This document shows, one piece after another, positions 25,514-36,400 of a DNA stretch of 41,301 nucleotides. Under the pieces are notes generated by a model. It was not told the origin of the DNA, ran no database searches, and saw nothing but the letters and a program-made list of their open reading frames with translations. The DNA comes from an uncultured Prevotellaceae bacterium (lineage in GTDB: Bacteria; Bacteroidota; Bacteroidia; Bacteroidales; Bacteroidaceae): contig CAMHIS010000017.1 of assembly GCA_946185285.1 (NCBI GenBank), positions 1-41,301 on the forward strand, read 5' to 3'. The position numbers and the translations under genes are program-made. Position 1 is the stretch's first letter; each line of letters starts with the position of its first letter.

Positions 25514-26451
25514 CCGAATGGCACAACGACAGTCCTACGGTGCTGGTACATACCAGCGGCTCGACGGGCAAGCCGAAGCCGATGTGGGTCGAGAAACGGC
25601 GTATGGAGGCTTCGGCGCGGATGACGTGCGACTTCCTCGGACTGCGTGAGGGCGACACGGCGCTGCTGTGCCTGCCGCTTGACTATATTGCCGGGAAGAT
25701 GGTGGTGGTGCGGTCGCTGGTCAGGGGGCTGAGGTTGGTCTGCGTGGAGCCCAGCGGAGAACCGCTGGGCACGGAGGCGGGCCGGATTGATTTTGCTGCG
25801 ATGGTGCCGATGCAAGTGTGGAACTCGCTGCAGGTAGCGGAGCAGCGGGAGCGGTTGATGGCCGTCCGGCAGCTCATCATCGGCGGCGGGGCCATCGACG
25901 ATGCACTGGCCCGTGAACTGCGTGGTTTCCCCAACGCGGTCTGGAGTACCTACGGTATGACGGAGACGTTGTCGCACATCGCCCTTCGGCGGCTCAGCGG
26001 ACCGGAGGCTTCGGAGTGGTACACGCCGTTTGAGGGTGTCACGCTGTCGCAGACCGCTGATGGCTGTCTCGTTATCGACGCTCCTGCCGTCCACGATGGA
26101 CAACTCATAACCAACGACATAGCCGAACTTGCCAATGACGGGCGTTTCAAGATTATCGGTCGCAAAGACAACGTCATCTGTTCCGGCGGACTGAAGATAC
26201 AGGCTGAGGAGGTGGAGCGGCTGCTTCGTACTCATTTGCTCGAACCTTATATTGTAACCAAGCGTCGCGACGGGAAGTTCGGAGAGGTGGTCGTGCTGCT
26301 GACCGAAGGTGACACCGCTGCCGCCAAAACCATCTGTGAACACGTGCTACCCAAATACTGGCAGCCCCGCGTCTATGTCCATACTGACCAAATACCTTTG
26401 ACGGCAACCGGCAAACCAGCCCGCCGTCGAGCCGAGCTATTGGTCTGTTAA
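25492..26451 (+). CDS. menE: o-Succinylbenzoate--CoA ligase, short form
   Basis: 319 residues from GTG 25492, inside the end of menC. It adenylates o-succinylbenzoate and transfers it to CoA. The ANL signature VHTSGSTGKPKP starts at residue ~19, so the N-terminal ~100 residues of the usual ligase are absent, which is normal for Bacteroidota MenE. Other motifs: STYGMTET, IIGRKDNVICSGGLKIQAEEVE and the C-terminal TATGKPARR with the catalytic Lys. Last gene of menB-menC-menE. Confidence 0.92.
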   Translation: MDLKEFLAEWHNDSPTVLVHTSGSTGKPKPMWVEKRRMEASARMTCDFLGLREGDTALLCLPLDYIAGKMVVVRSLVRGLRLVCVEPSGEPLGTEAGRIDFAAMVPMQVWNSLQVAEQRERLMAVRQLIIGGGAIDDALARELRGFPNAVWSTYGMTETLSHIALRRLSGPEASEWYTPFEGVTLSQTADGCLVIDAPAVHDGQLITNDIAELANDGRFKIIGRKDNVICSGGLKIQAEEVERLLRTHLLEPYIVTKRRDGKFGEVVVLLTEGDTAAAKTICEHVLPKYWQPRVYVHTDQIPLTATGKPARRRAELLVC

Positions 26452-26484
26452 CCACAAAAAGGACAGCCCCCTGACGGTTTTTCC

Positions 26485-26524
26485 AGGAATTCCTTGGCCG
26501 TTAGGATTTTTTTCTTTATCTTTG
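26485..26524 (+). promoter_or_regulatory. Promoter of the NRPS operon with an overlapping palindrome
   Basis: CTTG (26493-26496) and TATCTTTG (26517-26524) are 20 bp apart. A perfect 10-bp palindrome AGGAATTCCT (26485-26494) overlaps the -33 box and could be an operator. The interval 26452-26558 holds nothing else. Confidence 0.6.
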
Positions 26525-26558
26525 CGGCTGATAAACCGATGACGTATTTGACAGACCG

Positions 26559-28772
26559 ATGTTCTGTCAGGTGCAGAAGACGATGTCATTAGAAATGGTT
26601 GTGCAGAGCAAGTATAGGTTGTCGCTTAGAAAACGGAGAAAACTGTTGATTGTAATCTTGGCAGCAGTGCTGTTGGAACTTCTTTCAGCAGCACAATACT
26701 ACTATACGCACAATTTGATGGAGGAACAGCTGGAGAAGCGTGCGGAGAGTGAGCTGACGCTGAAGGCCATCTTGATTAAGAGCAGGCTCAACTCAGCAGA
26801 GGACGACCTGAAGAACCACGTCTGGGAAATCTGTGAGAACCTGCCGCATCCCGACTCTGTGGCGCAATCCATCGGGCGCATGATTCACCTCAGCCGCTTC
26901 TTGCAGGGCGGAGCTTTGGCTTTCGTGCCCGATTACTACCCAGCCAAGGGCCGGCTGTACGAACCGTATGCCCAGAAGAGTGGCGACAGCATCGTGAAGC
27001 GCCAGATAGGTGGCCCCGAGCACGACTACACGACAAGTGTTTTCTACCAACAGGCCATCGCTGCCAACGATGCTTTGTGGATAGAGCCCTACGAGGACAC
27101 TGCTGGGGCGCAGACATCGGTTATTTCCTACACCAAGCCTATTTATGACAAGCGTCAGAGTCTGGCCGGCGTGGTGTGTGTCGACGTGGCATTGAACTGG
27201 CTGAGGGACACCATCGACCGCCGCCACCTCTATCCCTCGTCGTTCGTCATGCTGCTTACTGAAGACGGCCGGCCGATTATCCGTCCTTCCGAGAGCCGTG
27301 TCAGCAGGGAGGAGTCGGATGCTATCATCACCATCATCAACGACAGGACGGTGACTCGAGAGAAGAACAGCAATGGGAGGATAACGAAGATATACTTTGA
27401 CAACGATGAGCGGGAAGGTACGGTCTTCTATACCAAATTGAATGGGCAGCCCCACTGGCAGGTGGCTGTTGTGTGCTATGACAACGAGGTCTACGGACCG
27501 CTTATGGAGTTGCGTGTCCATCTGCTGCTGCTCTCGTTGCTGGCCTTTGGCATTCTGTTGTTCATGATTTACATCTTTGCCCGCAACGAGAAGAAGCTGA
27601 CGAAAAAGACGCTGGAACAGGAACGCATGGGCAGTGAGTTGCGCATAGCAAGTGATATTCAGACACAGATGCTGCCTCGGGAAAACAGCGTCACGCGCGA
27701 CGATGTCGATATCTGCGGCTCGCTGGCACCGGCACGTGAGGTTGGCGGCGACCTCTTCGACTTCTTCATCCGCGACGAGAAGCTGTTTTTCTGCATCGGC
27801 GACGTCAGCGGCAAGGGCGTGCCCTCGGCCATGCTGATGGCCGTCACCCATTCGCTGTTCCGTTCGGCATCGGCTCATGAGAACAATCCTTCCCGTATCA
27901 TGCAGAATATCAATGAGGCGTGTTGTCATGGCAACGAGTCCAGCATGTTCGTCACGTTCTTCATCGGCGTGCTCGACCTGCCCACCGGGCGGCTCCGCTT
28001 CTGTAATGCCGGCCACGACAAGCCCATCTTGATAGTCGGCCACGATTTGATGCCCGAAGACCGTAAGCCGAACCTGCCGCTCGGCGTGTTCGAGGATGTC
28101 AAGTACATGGCTTACGAGTGTCTTGTTCCTCCAGGCTCCACCTTATTCTTATATACTGACGGACTGACCGAGGCCATGAACAGCCAGCACAAGCAGTTTG
28201 GTTTAGACCGGCTGCACGCCGTTCTGCAGGAAGGCGAGGAAATGCCGCAGGCGCTTCTGCAGAAGGTGACCGATGCGGTGGCCGGATTTGTGGAGGAATA
28301 CGAACAGAGCGATGACCTGACAATGCTCGCCATACACTATACGCCGAAGGTTGAGACGGTCGTCCTGGACGAATCGCTGACGCTGAAAAACGATTCGCAG
28401 CAGGTGGCGCAGCTGAGCACGTTCGTCAAGGACGTGACGGGCAGGCTGCCGCTGAACGCCAAGCAGGCCGGCGAAATCCGCCTGGCTGTCGAGGAGGCTG
28501 TCGTCAACGTGATGGAGTATGCCTACCCGGCTGGAACGGAGGGCGACGTTACCGTTGAGGTCAAGTCCGATGGGATGCAGGTGAAGTTCGTCATCAGCGA
28601 CACGGGCGTCGCCTTCGACCCCACGCAGACAACCGATGTCGACACGACCCTTTCGGCTGAGGACCGTCCCATCGGCGGGCTCGGTATCCTGTTGTTGAGG
28701 CGACTGATGGACAGCATCAACTATGAGCGTGTGGACGGCAGAAACATCCTCACACTGCGCAAGATAATATAA
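26559..28772 (+). CDS. Membrane sensor with SpoIIE/PP2C phosphatase and RsbW-like HATPase domains
   Basis: 737 residues. A basic N-terminus leads into TM1 (~29-48). A ~270-residue extracytoplasmic sensor resembles a dCACHE domain (SVFYQQAIAANDALWIEPYED). TM2 is at ~320-342. The SpoIIE-type PP2C domain follows: LRIASDIQTQMLP (~364), GGDLFDFF (~395), CIGDVSGKG (~413), CNAGHDKP, and LYTDGLTEA (~532). The C-terminus is a GHKL ATPase of the anti-sigma-kinase type (EIRLAVEEAVVNVMEYAYP, DTGVAFDP, IGGLGILLLRRLMD). It thus carries a phosphatase and a candidate kinase for the STAS protein 21 bp downstream. In-frame ATGs at 26583 and 26595 are possible starts. Co-transcription with the NRPS suggests it senses an external cue controlling the pathway; this is inference. 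Confidence 0.87.
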   Translation: MFCQVQKTMSLEMVVQSKYRLSLRKRRKLLIVILAAVLLELLSAAQYYYTHNLMEEQLEKRAESELTLKAILIKSRLNSAEDDLKNHVWEICENLPHPDSVAQSIGRMIHLSRFLQGGALAFVPDYYPAKGRLYEPYAQKSGDSIVKRQIGGPEHDYTTSVFYQQAIAANDALWIEPYEDTAGAQTSVISYTKPIYDKRQSLAGVVCVDVALNWLRDTIDRRHLYPSSFVMLLTEDGRPIIRPSESRVSREESDAIITIINDRTVTREKNSNGRITKIYFDNDEREGTVFYTKLNGQPHWQVAVVCYDNEVYGPLMELRVHLLLLSLLAFGILLFMIYIFARNEKKLTKKTLEQERMGSELRIASDIQTQMLPRENSVTRDDVDICGSLAPAREVGGDLFDFFIRDEKLFFCIGDVSGKGVPSAMLMAVTHSLFRSASAHENNPSRIMQNINEACCHGNESSMFVTFFIGVLDLPTGRLRFCNAGHDKPILIVGHDLMPEDRKPNLPLGVFEDVKYMAYECLVPPGSTLFLYTDGLTEAMNSQHKQFGLDRLHAVLQEGEEMPQALLQKVTDAVAGFVEEYEQSDDLTMLAIHYTPKVETVVLDESLTLKNDSQQVAQLSTFVKDVTGRLPLNAKQAGEIRLAVEEAVVNVMEYAYPAGTEGDVTVEVKSDGMQVKFVISDTGVAFDPTQTTDVDTTLSAEDRPIGGLGILLLRRLMDSINYERVDGRNILTLRKII

Positions 28773-28793
28773 ACGAATAAACTTTATACAATT

Positions 28794-29096
28794 ATGAAGA
28801 CAAAGATTGAAGAATTGGACGGCAAACTGATTGCTACGTTGGAAGGAGAAATGGACACCGCCGCTGCCTTGGAGGCAGAGCAGGTACTACAGCCGCTCTA
28901 CAAGAGCGACGGGCGCGATATCGTCATAGAGTGCGAGGGACTGGAGTATATCGCCTCCAGCGGTCTGCGCATTCTGCTCAGCATCCTGAAAGGTGCCAAG
29001 GCCGGCGGCAGTAAGGTGACGCTGCGCAACGTGAACGACGATATTAAGAACGTGTTCAAGCTGACGGGATTCATCGACCTTTTTGACTTTGAGTAG
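28794..29096 (+). CDS. STAS-domain anti-sigma-factor antagonist
   Basis: 100 residues, a single STAS domain. IVIECEGLEYIASSGLRILLSILKGAKAGG carries the conserved phospho-acceptor region, with Ser55 or Ser56 in SSGL as the expected phosphorylation site. In partner-switching systems it binds the HATPase kinase when dephosphorylated. The neighbouring gene has both enzyme activities needed to cycle it. No sigma factor or other output protein is encoded in the window, so the target is unknown. It lies 21 bp after the switch protein and 6 bp before the barrel gene. Confidence 0.9.
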   Translation: MKTKIEELDGKLIATLEGEMDTAAALEAEQVLQPLYKSDGRDIVIECEGLEYIASSGLRILLSILKGAKAGGSKVTLRNVNDDIKNVFKLTGFIDLFDFE

Positions 29097-29102
29097 TCGC
29101 CT

Positions 29103-30425
29103 ATGATGACCCGGCCTTTTTCTGTCAGAGTCCCATGTCTGGCGGGACTGATGATGCTGTCTCTTGTCGCCGCTGCCCAGGAGGAGCAGAACCAGTTGAC
29201 AGCGGACATCAGTTTTATGGCCCGTGGCGAGGTTCGCAATGGTGGACTGCCGGAAACCAAAGAGGGAGAAGAAGCAAAAGGCGACTTGGCGCACTTCGTG
29301 TTGGGACGTACCAGACTGACGGTTGACTATCGGCGGCCCAGACTGGAAACCAAGATGAGCCTACAGCACTCGGGGGTCTGGGGACAGAAAGGCAGCGGCG
29401 TCAACGTCTTTGAAGCCTGGGCCAGGCTGAATGCCGATAACGGACTCTTCGTGCAAGCCGGTCGTCAGGCTCTGTCTTACGACGACGAGCGTATCATTGG
29501 TCCCAACGACTGGTCGATGGCCGGCATGTCGCACGAGGCACTGAGGCTCGGCTACGAAGGGCACGGCCACAAGGCGCACGCCATCCTGGCCTACAACCAG
29601 ACCTCGGAGAACATGAACAGCGGCAGCGTCTATTACACAGGTGGCGGACAGCCTTACAAGACGATGCAGACGGGGTGGTACCACTATGACTTCGCCGGCA
29701 TACCGTTGGGCGCATCGCTGTTGTTTATGAATGTCGGTATGCAGGCGGGCCAGAAGGACGCAGAGGACGAGCGTATCGAGTGGCAGCATATCTACGGTGC
29801 CTACTTGAAGTATGACTCCGGGCTGCTTTCGGCTGAAGCGTCCTACTATGAACAAGGCGGCCACAACGAGCAAGGTCTCAAGATTGACGCATGGATGGCC
29901 AGTGCGAAGGCAACGCTGAACCCAAGCACGAACTACGGTTTCGAGGTTGGCTATGACTACCTGAGCGGCGACGAGTACTTTGCCGTACCGACCGGCTCCC
30001 AGATAGGCCTGACGTTGCACGATGTCATCAGGGGCTTCAACCCCGTCTATGGTTCCCACCATCAGTTCTATGGGGCTATGGACTTCTTCTATGTCAGCAC
30101 ATACGTCAACGGCTTTACGCCCGGACTGCAGAATGCCTTCGTCGGTGGCTATGTCAAGCCCGTGAAGGGGTTGAAGTTAGGCTTCGACTATCACTATCTG
30201 GCCACGGCCACCAAACTGAGGGATATAGACAAGACGCTCGGCCATGAGATAGAACTGCGGGCCTCCTATCAGCTGATGAAGGAAGCCACCATCTCAATGG
30301 CCTACTCGTATATGACCGGCACCGAGACGATGGAGCGCCTGAAGCGCGCCTCAGACGACGGCAGCCTGCGTTGGGGCTGGATTTCGCTGAACGTCTCGCC
30401 CCGAATCTTTTCTACTAAATGGTAA
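29103..30425 (+). CDS. Alginate-export-like outer-membrane beta-barrel
   Basis: 440 residues. After a signal peptide (CLAGLMMLSLVAAAQ) the sequence shows alternating amphipathic strands and motifs of the alginate_exp family: RGEVRNG, LGRTRLTVDYRRPRLETKMSLQHSGVWG, FEAWARLN, LFVQAGRQALSYDDERIIGPNDW. The C-terminal segment ends in aromatic/charged strands (WISLNVSPRIFSTKW), typical of a barrel terminus. Members are 16-18-strand porins. In this operon it could pass the NRPS product or a precursor across the outer membrane, but no alginate genes accompany it. Spacing is 6 bp from the STAS gene and 27 bp to the NRPS gene. Confidence 0.8.
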   Translation: MMTRPFSVRVPCLAGLMMLSLVAAAQEEQNQLTADISFMARGEVRNGGLPETKEGEEAKGDLAHFVLGRTRLTVDYRRPRLETKMSLQHSGVWGQKGSGVNVFEAWARLNADNGLFVQAGRQALSYDDERIIGPNDWSMAGMSHEALRLGYEGHGHKAHAILAYNQTSENMNSGSVYYTGGGQPYKTMQTGWYHYDFAGIPLGASLLFMNVGMQAGQKDAEDERIEWQHIYGAYLKYDSGLLSAEASYYEQGGHNEQGLKIDAWMASAKATLNPSTNYGFEVGYDYLSGDEYFAVPTGSQIGLTLHDVIRGFNPVYGSHHQFYGAMDFFYVSTYVNGFTPGLQNAFVGGYVKPVKGLKLGFDYHYLATATKLRDIDKTLGHEIELRASYQLMKEATISMAYSYMTGTETMERLKRASDDGSLRWGWISLNVSPRIFSTKW

Positions 30426-30452
30426 ACAAATAATAACCTAAAGCTAAGAGAT

Positions 30453-33400
30453 ATGACAACTAAAACACCTTTATCGAAAACGCAGTACGGCCTCTATGTG
30501 GAATGTGTCAACCATCAGGGAGAGGTCTGTTACAACCTACCTTATCTATATATGCTGGATGGCAGCCTCGACGGTGACCGCCTCTGCCGTGCCATCGAGT
30601 CGGCTGTCGCCGCCCATCCTACGCTGTTCACCCGCATCGCCCTTGACGACAACGGCGAGCCTTTCCAGTCAATCAGTGCGGGCGACGGCTTCTCCGTCGC
30701 CATCGAGGACATCGCTGACATTGAAGCCGTGAAGCCCACGCTCGTTGTGCCCTTTGATATCTTCAACGACCGTCTGTTCCGCATCCGCTTGTTGCGTGAT
30801 GCTAAGCAATACTATCTGTTCATCGACTATCACCATATCATCGTCGACGGAACGTCGATGCAGCTGATGCTGAACGACATCGATAAAGCCTATCACGGCG
30901 TGACCCTCGAGCCAGAGGTACTGACGCTGGCCGATGTGGCTGCCAACGAAGAGGCAGAGCGCCAGACTCCAGCCTTCGCCGAAGCCAAGGAATGGTATGC
31001 CAAGAACTTCGACTGCGGCGATGTGTACACTTCGCTGATTCCCGACCGCGAGGAGACCGTGCCCGCCGAGGCCTCCCTGCTGCGCACCTTAAGCGTAAGC
31101 ATTGACTCTGTCGATGCCTTCTGCAAGTTGAACGGTATCTTCAAGAGCACGCTGTTCACGCAGGCCTATGCCCTGTTGCTGGCGAAGTTCAACAACGAGC
31201 AGGAGTCGCTGTTCACGACGGTGTTTAACGGTCGTCAGGATAAGCGCCTGAGCCGCACCGTGGGAATGTTCGTCAAGACGCTGCCCGTCTATGCCAAGTT
31301 TACCAAAGACACGACCGTGCTCGACTTTCTGCGTGCCGGTCAGGAGCAGATGGGCGGCTGCCGCCAGCACGACATCTATTCTTTCAGCGACCTGATGGAA
31401 GACCTGAAACCACAGAGCAATTCGATGTTCGCATGGCATGCCGGCCTGTTCTCTGACGACACGATGGGCGACAAGCCTATGCAGGTGGAGCGCATCGGCA
31501 ACAGCACCCTCGATGCGCCGCTCTATCTGAAGGCATTTATCCGAGACGGCCACTATCAGGTAAAGGCCGAGTACCGCAGCAATGAGTATTCGGAGGAACT
31601 GATAGCACAGTTCCTGGAGAGCTATGAGGCCGTGGTGGAAGGACTGCTGACACAGGAGTTCCTGCGCGATATCAGCATAGCCACGCCGTCACAGGTAGGA
31701 ATACTTGACAGCTTTAACCAGACCGACGTCGACTACGACGATACGCAGACTATCGTCTCGCTGTTCCGCCGTCAGGCAAAAACCACGCCCGATAATGTGG
31801 CCGTGGTCTACAAAGATAAGAAGTTCACGTATGCGGAGGTCGATGAGATGAGCGACCGCATCGCCGCCTATATCGCTTCGAAGGGTCTCAAAGACGAGGC
31901 TGTCGTCTCTGTGCTCATTCCCCGTTGCGAGTGGATGCCCATCGCTTCGCTCGGTGTACTGAAGGCCGGATGTGCCTATCAGCCACTCGACCCCAGCTAC
32001 CCCGCAGAGCGTCTGAACTTTATGATGCAGGATGCCAGCGCGAAGCTGCTCATTGCCGACGAAGAGCTGCGCCCCATCGTCAGTGAATACCAAGGCGAAG
32101 TCCTCCTGACGAAGGACCTTCCCTCGTGTGCTGCTCCCGCCCTTGTCGGCTATGCTGCGGCGGTGCCGCAGCCCTCCAGCCTCTTCATCCTCCTCTACAC
32201 CTCCGGCTCTACGGGCGTACCCAAGGGCTGCCAGCTCACGCACGGCAACCTCGTCTGCTTCTGCCATTGGTACCAGCGTTTCTACGGTCTGAAGCCTGAG
32301 AGCAGCGTGGCCGCATACGCCAGCTACGGCTTCGATGCCTGCATGATGGATATGTACCCCGCCCTGACTTGCGGTGCCTGTGTACACATCGTTCCTGAGG
32401 AGCTGCGCCTCGATCTGATGGCTCTGAACGACTACTTCGAGCAGAACAATATCACTCACTCGTTTATGACGACGCAGGTGGGCTATCAGTTCGCCTCCAA
32501 CATCGAGAACCACTCGCTGAAGTTCCTTTCTACGGGCGGAGAGAAACTGGCAGCCATCACGCCGCCAAAGGGCTATCAGTTCTATAATGTCTATGGACCG
32601 ACGGAGACGACCGTCCTCATCACCCGCTACCACGTGGCGCAGAAGATGAAGGAAATCCCCATCGGCAAGGCGATCGACAATGTCCGGCTTTACGTCGTCG
32701 ACCCGCAGGGCCACCGTCTGCCCGTTGGTGCTGCCGGTGAACTGTGGGTGAGCGGCCCGCAGGTAAGCCGTGGCTACTTGAACCGCCCTGAGAAGACGGC
32801 TGAGGTATTTATTGAGAATCCCTTCAGACCCACCCCCTTACCCCTCCCTGTGAGGGAGGGGAGTGGTTACTCTCAAGACGAGAAATCAGCGGAAGGTCTA
32901 TCTGCTCCCCTCCCTAACAGGGAGGGGCAAGGGGGAGAGTCCAAATACGCCCGCTGCTACCGCACGGGTGACATTGTCCGCTACCTGCCCTCCGGCGACA
33001 TTCAGTTTGTGGGCCGTCGCGACGGGCAGGTGAAAATCCGCGGCTTCCGCATCGAGCTGAAGGAGGTGGAGGCCGCCATCCGTGAGTTCCCCGGCATCAA
33101 GGATGCTACCGTGCAGGCCTTCGACGAGGAGGGTGGAAACGGAAAGTTCGTGGCAGCCTACATCGTCAGCGACCAGCAGGTGGACATCGAGGCTCTGAAC
33201 AGCTTCATCCTCGACCAGAAGCCGCCTTATATGGTGCCCGCCGTGACGATGCAGATTGACACCATCCCCCTGAACCAGAACCAGAAGGTGAACAAGCGCG
33301 CCCTGCCCAAGCCTGTTCGCTGTGCTGCGACAGTGTCGCAGCCTACGCAACAAGCCCCGCTGAATGTTTTGGAGCAGGAACTGCACGAGATGATTGCCGG

Positions 33401-36400
33401 CATCGTCAACAATAGCGACTTCGCCATCACCACCGTCCTCGGCTATGCCGGGCTGACATCCATCTCCGCCATCCGCCTCGCCGTCTTGGTGAACAAGCGC
33501 TACGGCGTGGCCCTCGACTCGAAGTCGCTGGTCAAGACAGGCACTCTGCAAAGCATCGAGAACGAAATCTTAGCCTCCCTCTTATCCCCTCAGGGAGAAG
33601 CAAAACTCCAGAAGGGTAATGAAGCCCCCTCGGGGGCCGTAGGGGGGGCTCGTCCCTTGTCCTACGCCCAGACCGGCGTCTACTTCGACTGCTTGAAGAA
33701 TCCTACGTCGACCATCTACAACATCCCTTATCTGCTCACTTACCCGGCTGGGATAGAGGCTCAGCGTTTGGCCGATGTCGTGAAGCAGGTCGTGGAGGCT
33801 CATCCGGAACTGAGCATCCACTTTACTACCGAGGGCGACACCATCGTGCAGACAATGGCGGACAGCGTGCCCGTCGAGGTGCCCATCACCGAGATGACCG
33901 ATGAGGCATTGACCGCCTATAAGAATGAGTTTGTACGTCCGTTCAATCTGCAGAAGCCGCCCCTCTACCGCTGTGAGGTTGTCAAGACGGCCACCGCCGT
34001 CCATCTTCTGATGGACGTTCACCACTTGGTGTTCGACGGCGGTTCCGCCGACCTCTTCATCCGCCAGCTCAACAGTGCGCTCGATGGTTCTCCCATCGAG
34101 AAAGAGAACTACACCTACCTCGACTTCGTCGCCGACCAGCAGAAAGCCGAGGACAGCGACCAGTTCCGTGCCTCCCAGCAGTTCTTTGCCGAGAAGTTAC
34201 AAACGTGCGAAGGCGCCAGCGAGATTCCCGCCGACCTCCCCAAGACCGATGCCCAGGGCTTCATCGGCGAGGCCGTCTGTCCGCTTTGCAGCGACACTGT
34301 CGCTGCCCTTACCGCTTTCTGCCGCCAGCACGACATCACCCCTGCCCACCTCTTCCTCGCTGCCACCAGCTATGTTGTCTCGCGCTACACCAACAACCGC
34401 GAGGTCTATCTGAGCACCATCAGCAGTGGACGCTCGAACCTGAAGATTGCCGACACGGTGGGTATGTTCGTCAACACCCTCGCCCTCGGTCTGAAGATTG
34501 CCGACGTGACGGTTAGCGAATACTTAAAACAGGTAAGTGAGACCTTCGACGAGACACTGCGCCACGAGGACTATCCCTTTGCCCGCATCGCCGCCGACTA
34601 TGGTTTCCATCCTGCCATCTCTTATGCCTATCAGGTGGGTGTGCTGTCGCAGTACACTGTTGGCGGTCAGCCCATCCGGCAGGAACTCTTGGAACTGAAT
34701 GTTCCGAAGTTCAAAATCAACATCAAGATTGAGCCGCGAGGCATTCTGGTGCAATACGACGATGCCGTCTATGCCGCAGCCACGGCACAGGGGCTTGCCG
34801 ACAGCATTGCCGCCACCGTAGAGCACATGATGGCGCAGCCTGACGGCAAACTGCGCCAGCTGTCCATTGTCAGTGCCGCTCAGGAAGAGCAGCTGGCTCG
34901 TATCCGTCAGACGGGCACTGGCGACGCTCCGTTCAAGTTGTTCTTCGAGAGCATCGTGCATCATGCCTGGACGCAGCCCGACCGTATGGCACTCATCGCC
35001 TGCGACGCTCAGTTCACCTATCGTGAGTTTGACCAGGCCACCAACCGCATTGCCAACGCCCTCCGTCAGCGTGGTGTTCATGAGGGCGACCGTGTGGCTA
35101 TGCTGTTGCCGCGCACCAGTAGGCTCATCCTCTCGATGTTCGGTATACAGAAGGCCGGTGCTGCCTATATCCCCTGCGACCCGGAATATCCCGAGGACCG
35201 CGTGAAACTGATTCTGGAGGACAGCGGTGCCAAACTGATTATAACGCCCGAAGTGGCTGAGGAACTGCTTGACAGTTCCGTAAGCAGCGACTATGTTGCA
35301 CCCTCCATTACGCCCGACGACCTCTCGTACCTTATTTATACCAGTGGTTCTACAGGCCGTCCCAAGGGTGTGATGCTGCGCCACGAGGGTATGTGCAACT
35401 ACGCCACGGCGCTGCCCGCCAATGTGGAGGCTTACGCCGTCGCCAATGCCGCCGAGAGCATTCTTGCTGTCACCACCATCTCGTTTGACGCCTCGCTCCA
35501 CGAGATAGCCATCTCGCTGTTCAACGGACTTACCCTGGTACTGGCCAACGAGGAACAGACCAAGAATCCGCTCGATATGGCCGCACTCATCCGTGAACAC
35601 CATATCGGCTACGTGTCTGCAACGCCTTCGCAGTGGCAGACGTGGATTTACAGCGACGAATTTGTCGAGGCCATCCGCACCGTGCCTATCATCCGCTTCG
35701 GCGGTGAGAAACTCCCCGAGAGTCTGCTTCACCAGATGCAGCAGCTCACGCCTTCGCGCATCCTGAATACCTACGGACCAACGGAAACCACCGTGTCGTC
35801 GAACATCCAGGAGCTGACCCACGCTGAGCGTGTCACCGTCGGTCGTCCACAACTCAATGTCAAGGAGTTCGTCGTCGATAGCGATGGCAACGAACTGCCT
35901 GTCGGTGTCGTGGGTGAACTGTTTATTGGCGGTCGTGGTGTCGGTCGCGGCTATAACAACCTTGACGATATGACCCGTGAACGCTTCATTGACTATCACG
36001 GCACCCGCATCTACAAGTCGGGCGACTATGCCAAGTGGGCACCCGACGGCGATGTCTTCATCCTGGGCCGCAAGGACCACCAGATCAAACTGCGCGGCCT
36101 GCGTATCGAACTCGGCGAGGTTGAGAATGTCATTGCCCGTGTGGAGGGTGTTAAGAATGTGGTCATTATGATTCGTCAGCTTTCTGGCAAGGAGCATCTC
36201 TGCGCCTACTTCACCGCCGACCGTTCCATCGACATTGCCGATATGAAGGCGGAGATCAGCAAGAGCCTCACGCAGTATATGGTGCCGACGGCTTACCTGC
36301 AACTGGAGAAGATGCCGATGACGCCCAACGGCAAGACCGACGTCAAGGCTCTGCCCGAACCGCAGTTGGCCATCAGTGGCGACTACGAGGCACCGCAGAA

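Noticed and set aside
25510..28043. Minus-strand frames of 277 and 416 codons opposite menE and the SpoIIE gene
   Set aside because: Antisense to conserved ANL and PP2C motifs, with low-complexity His/Gln-rich products.
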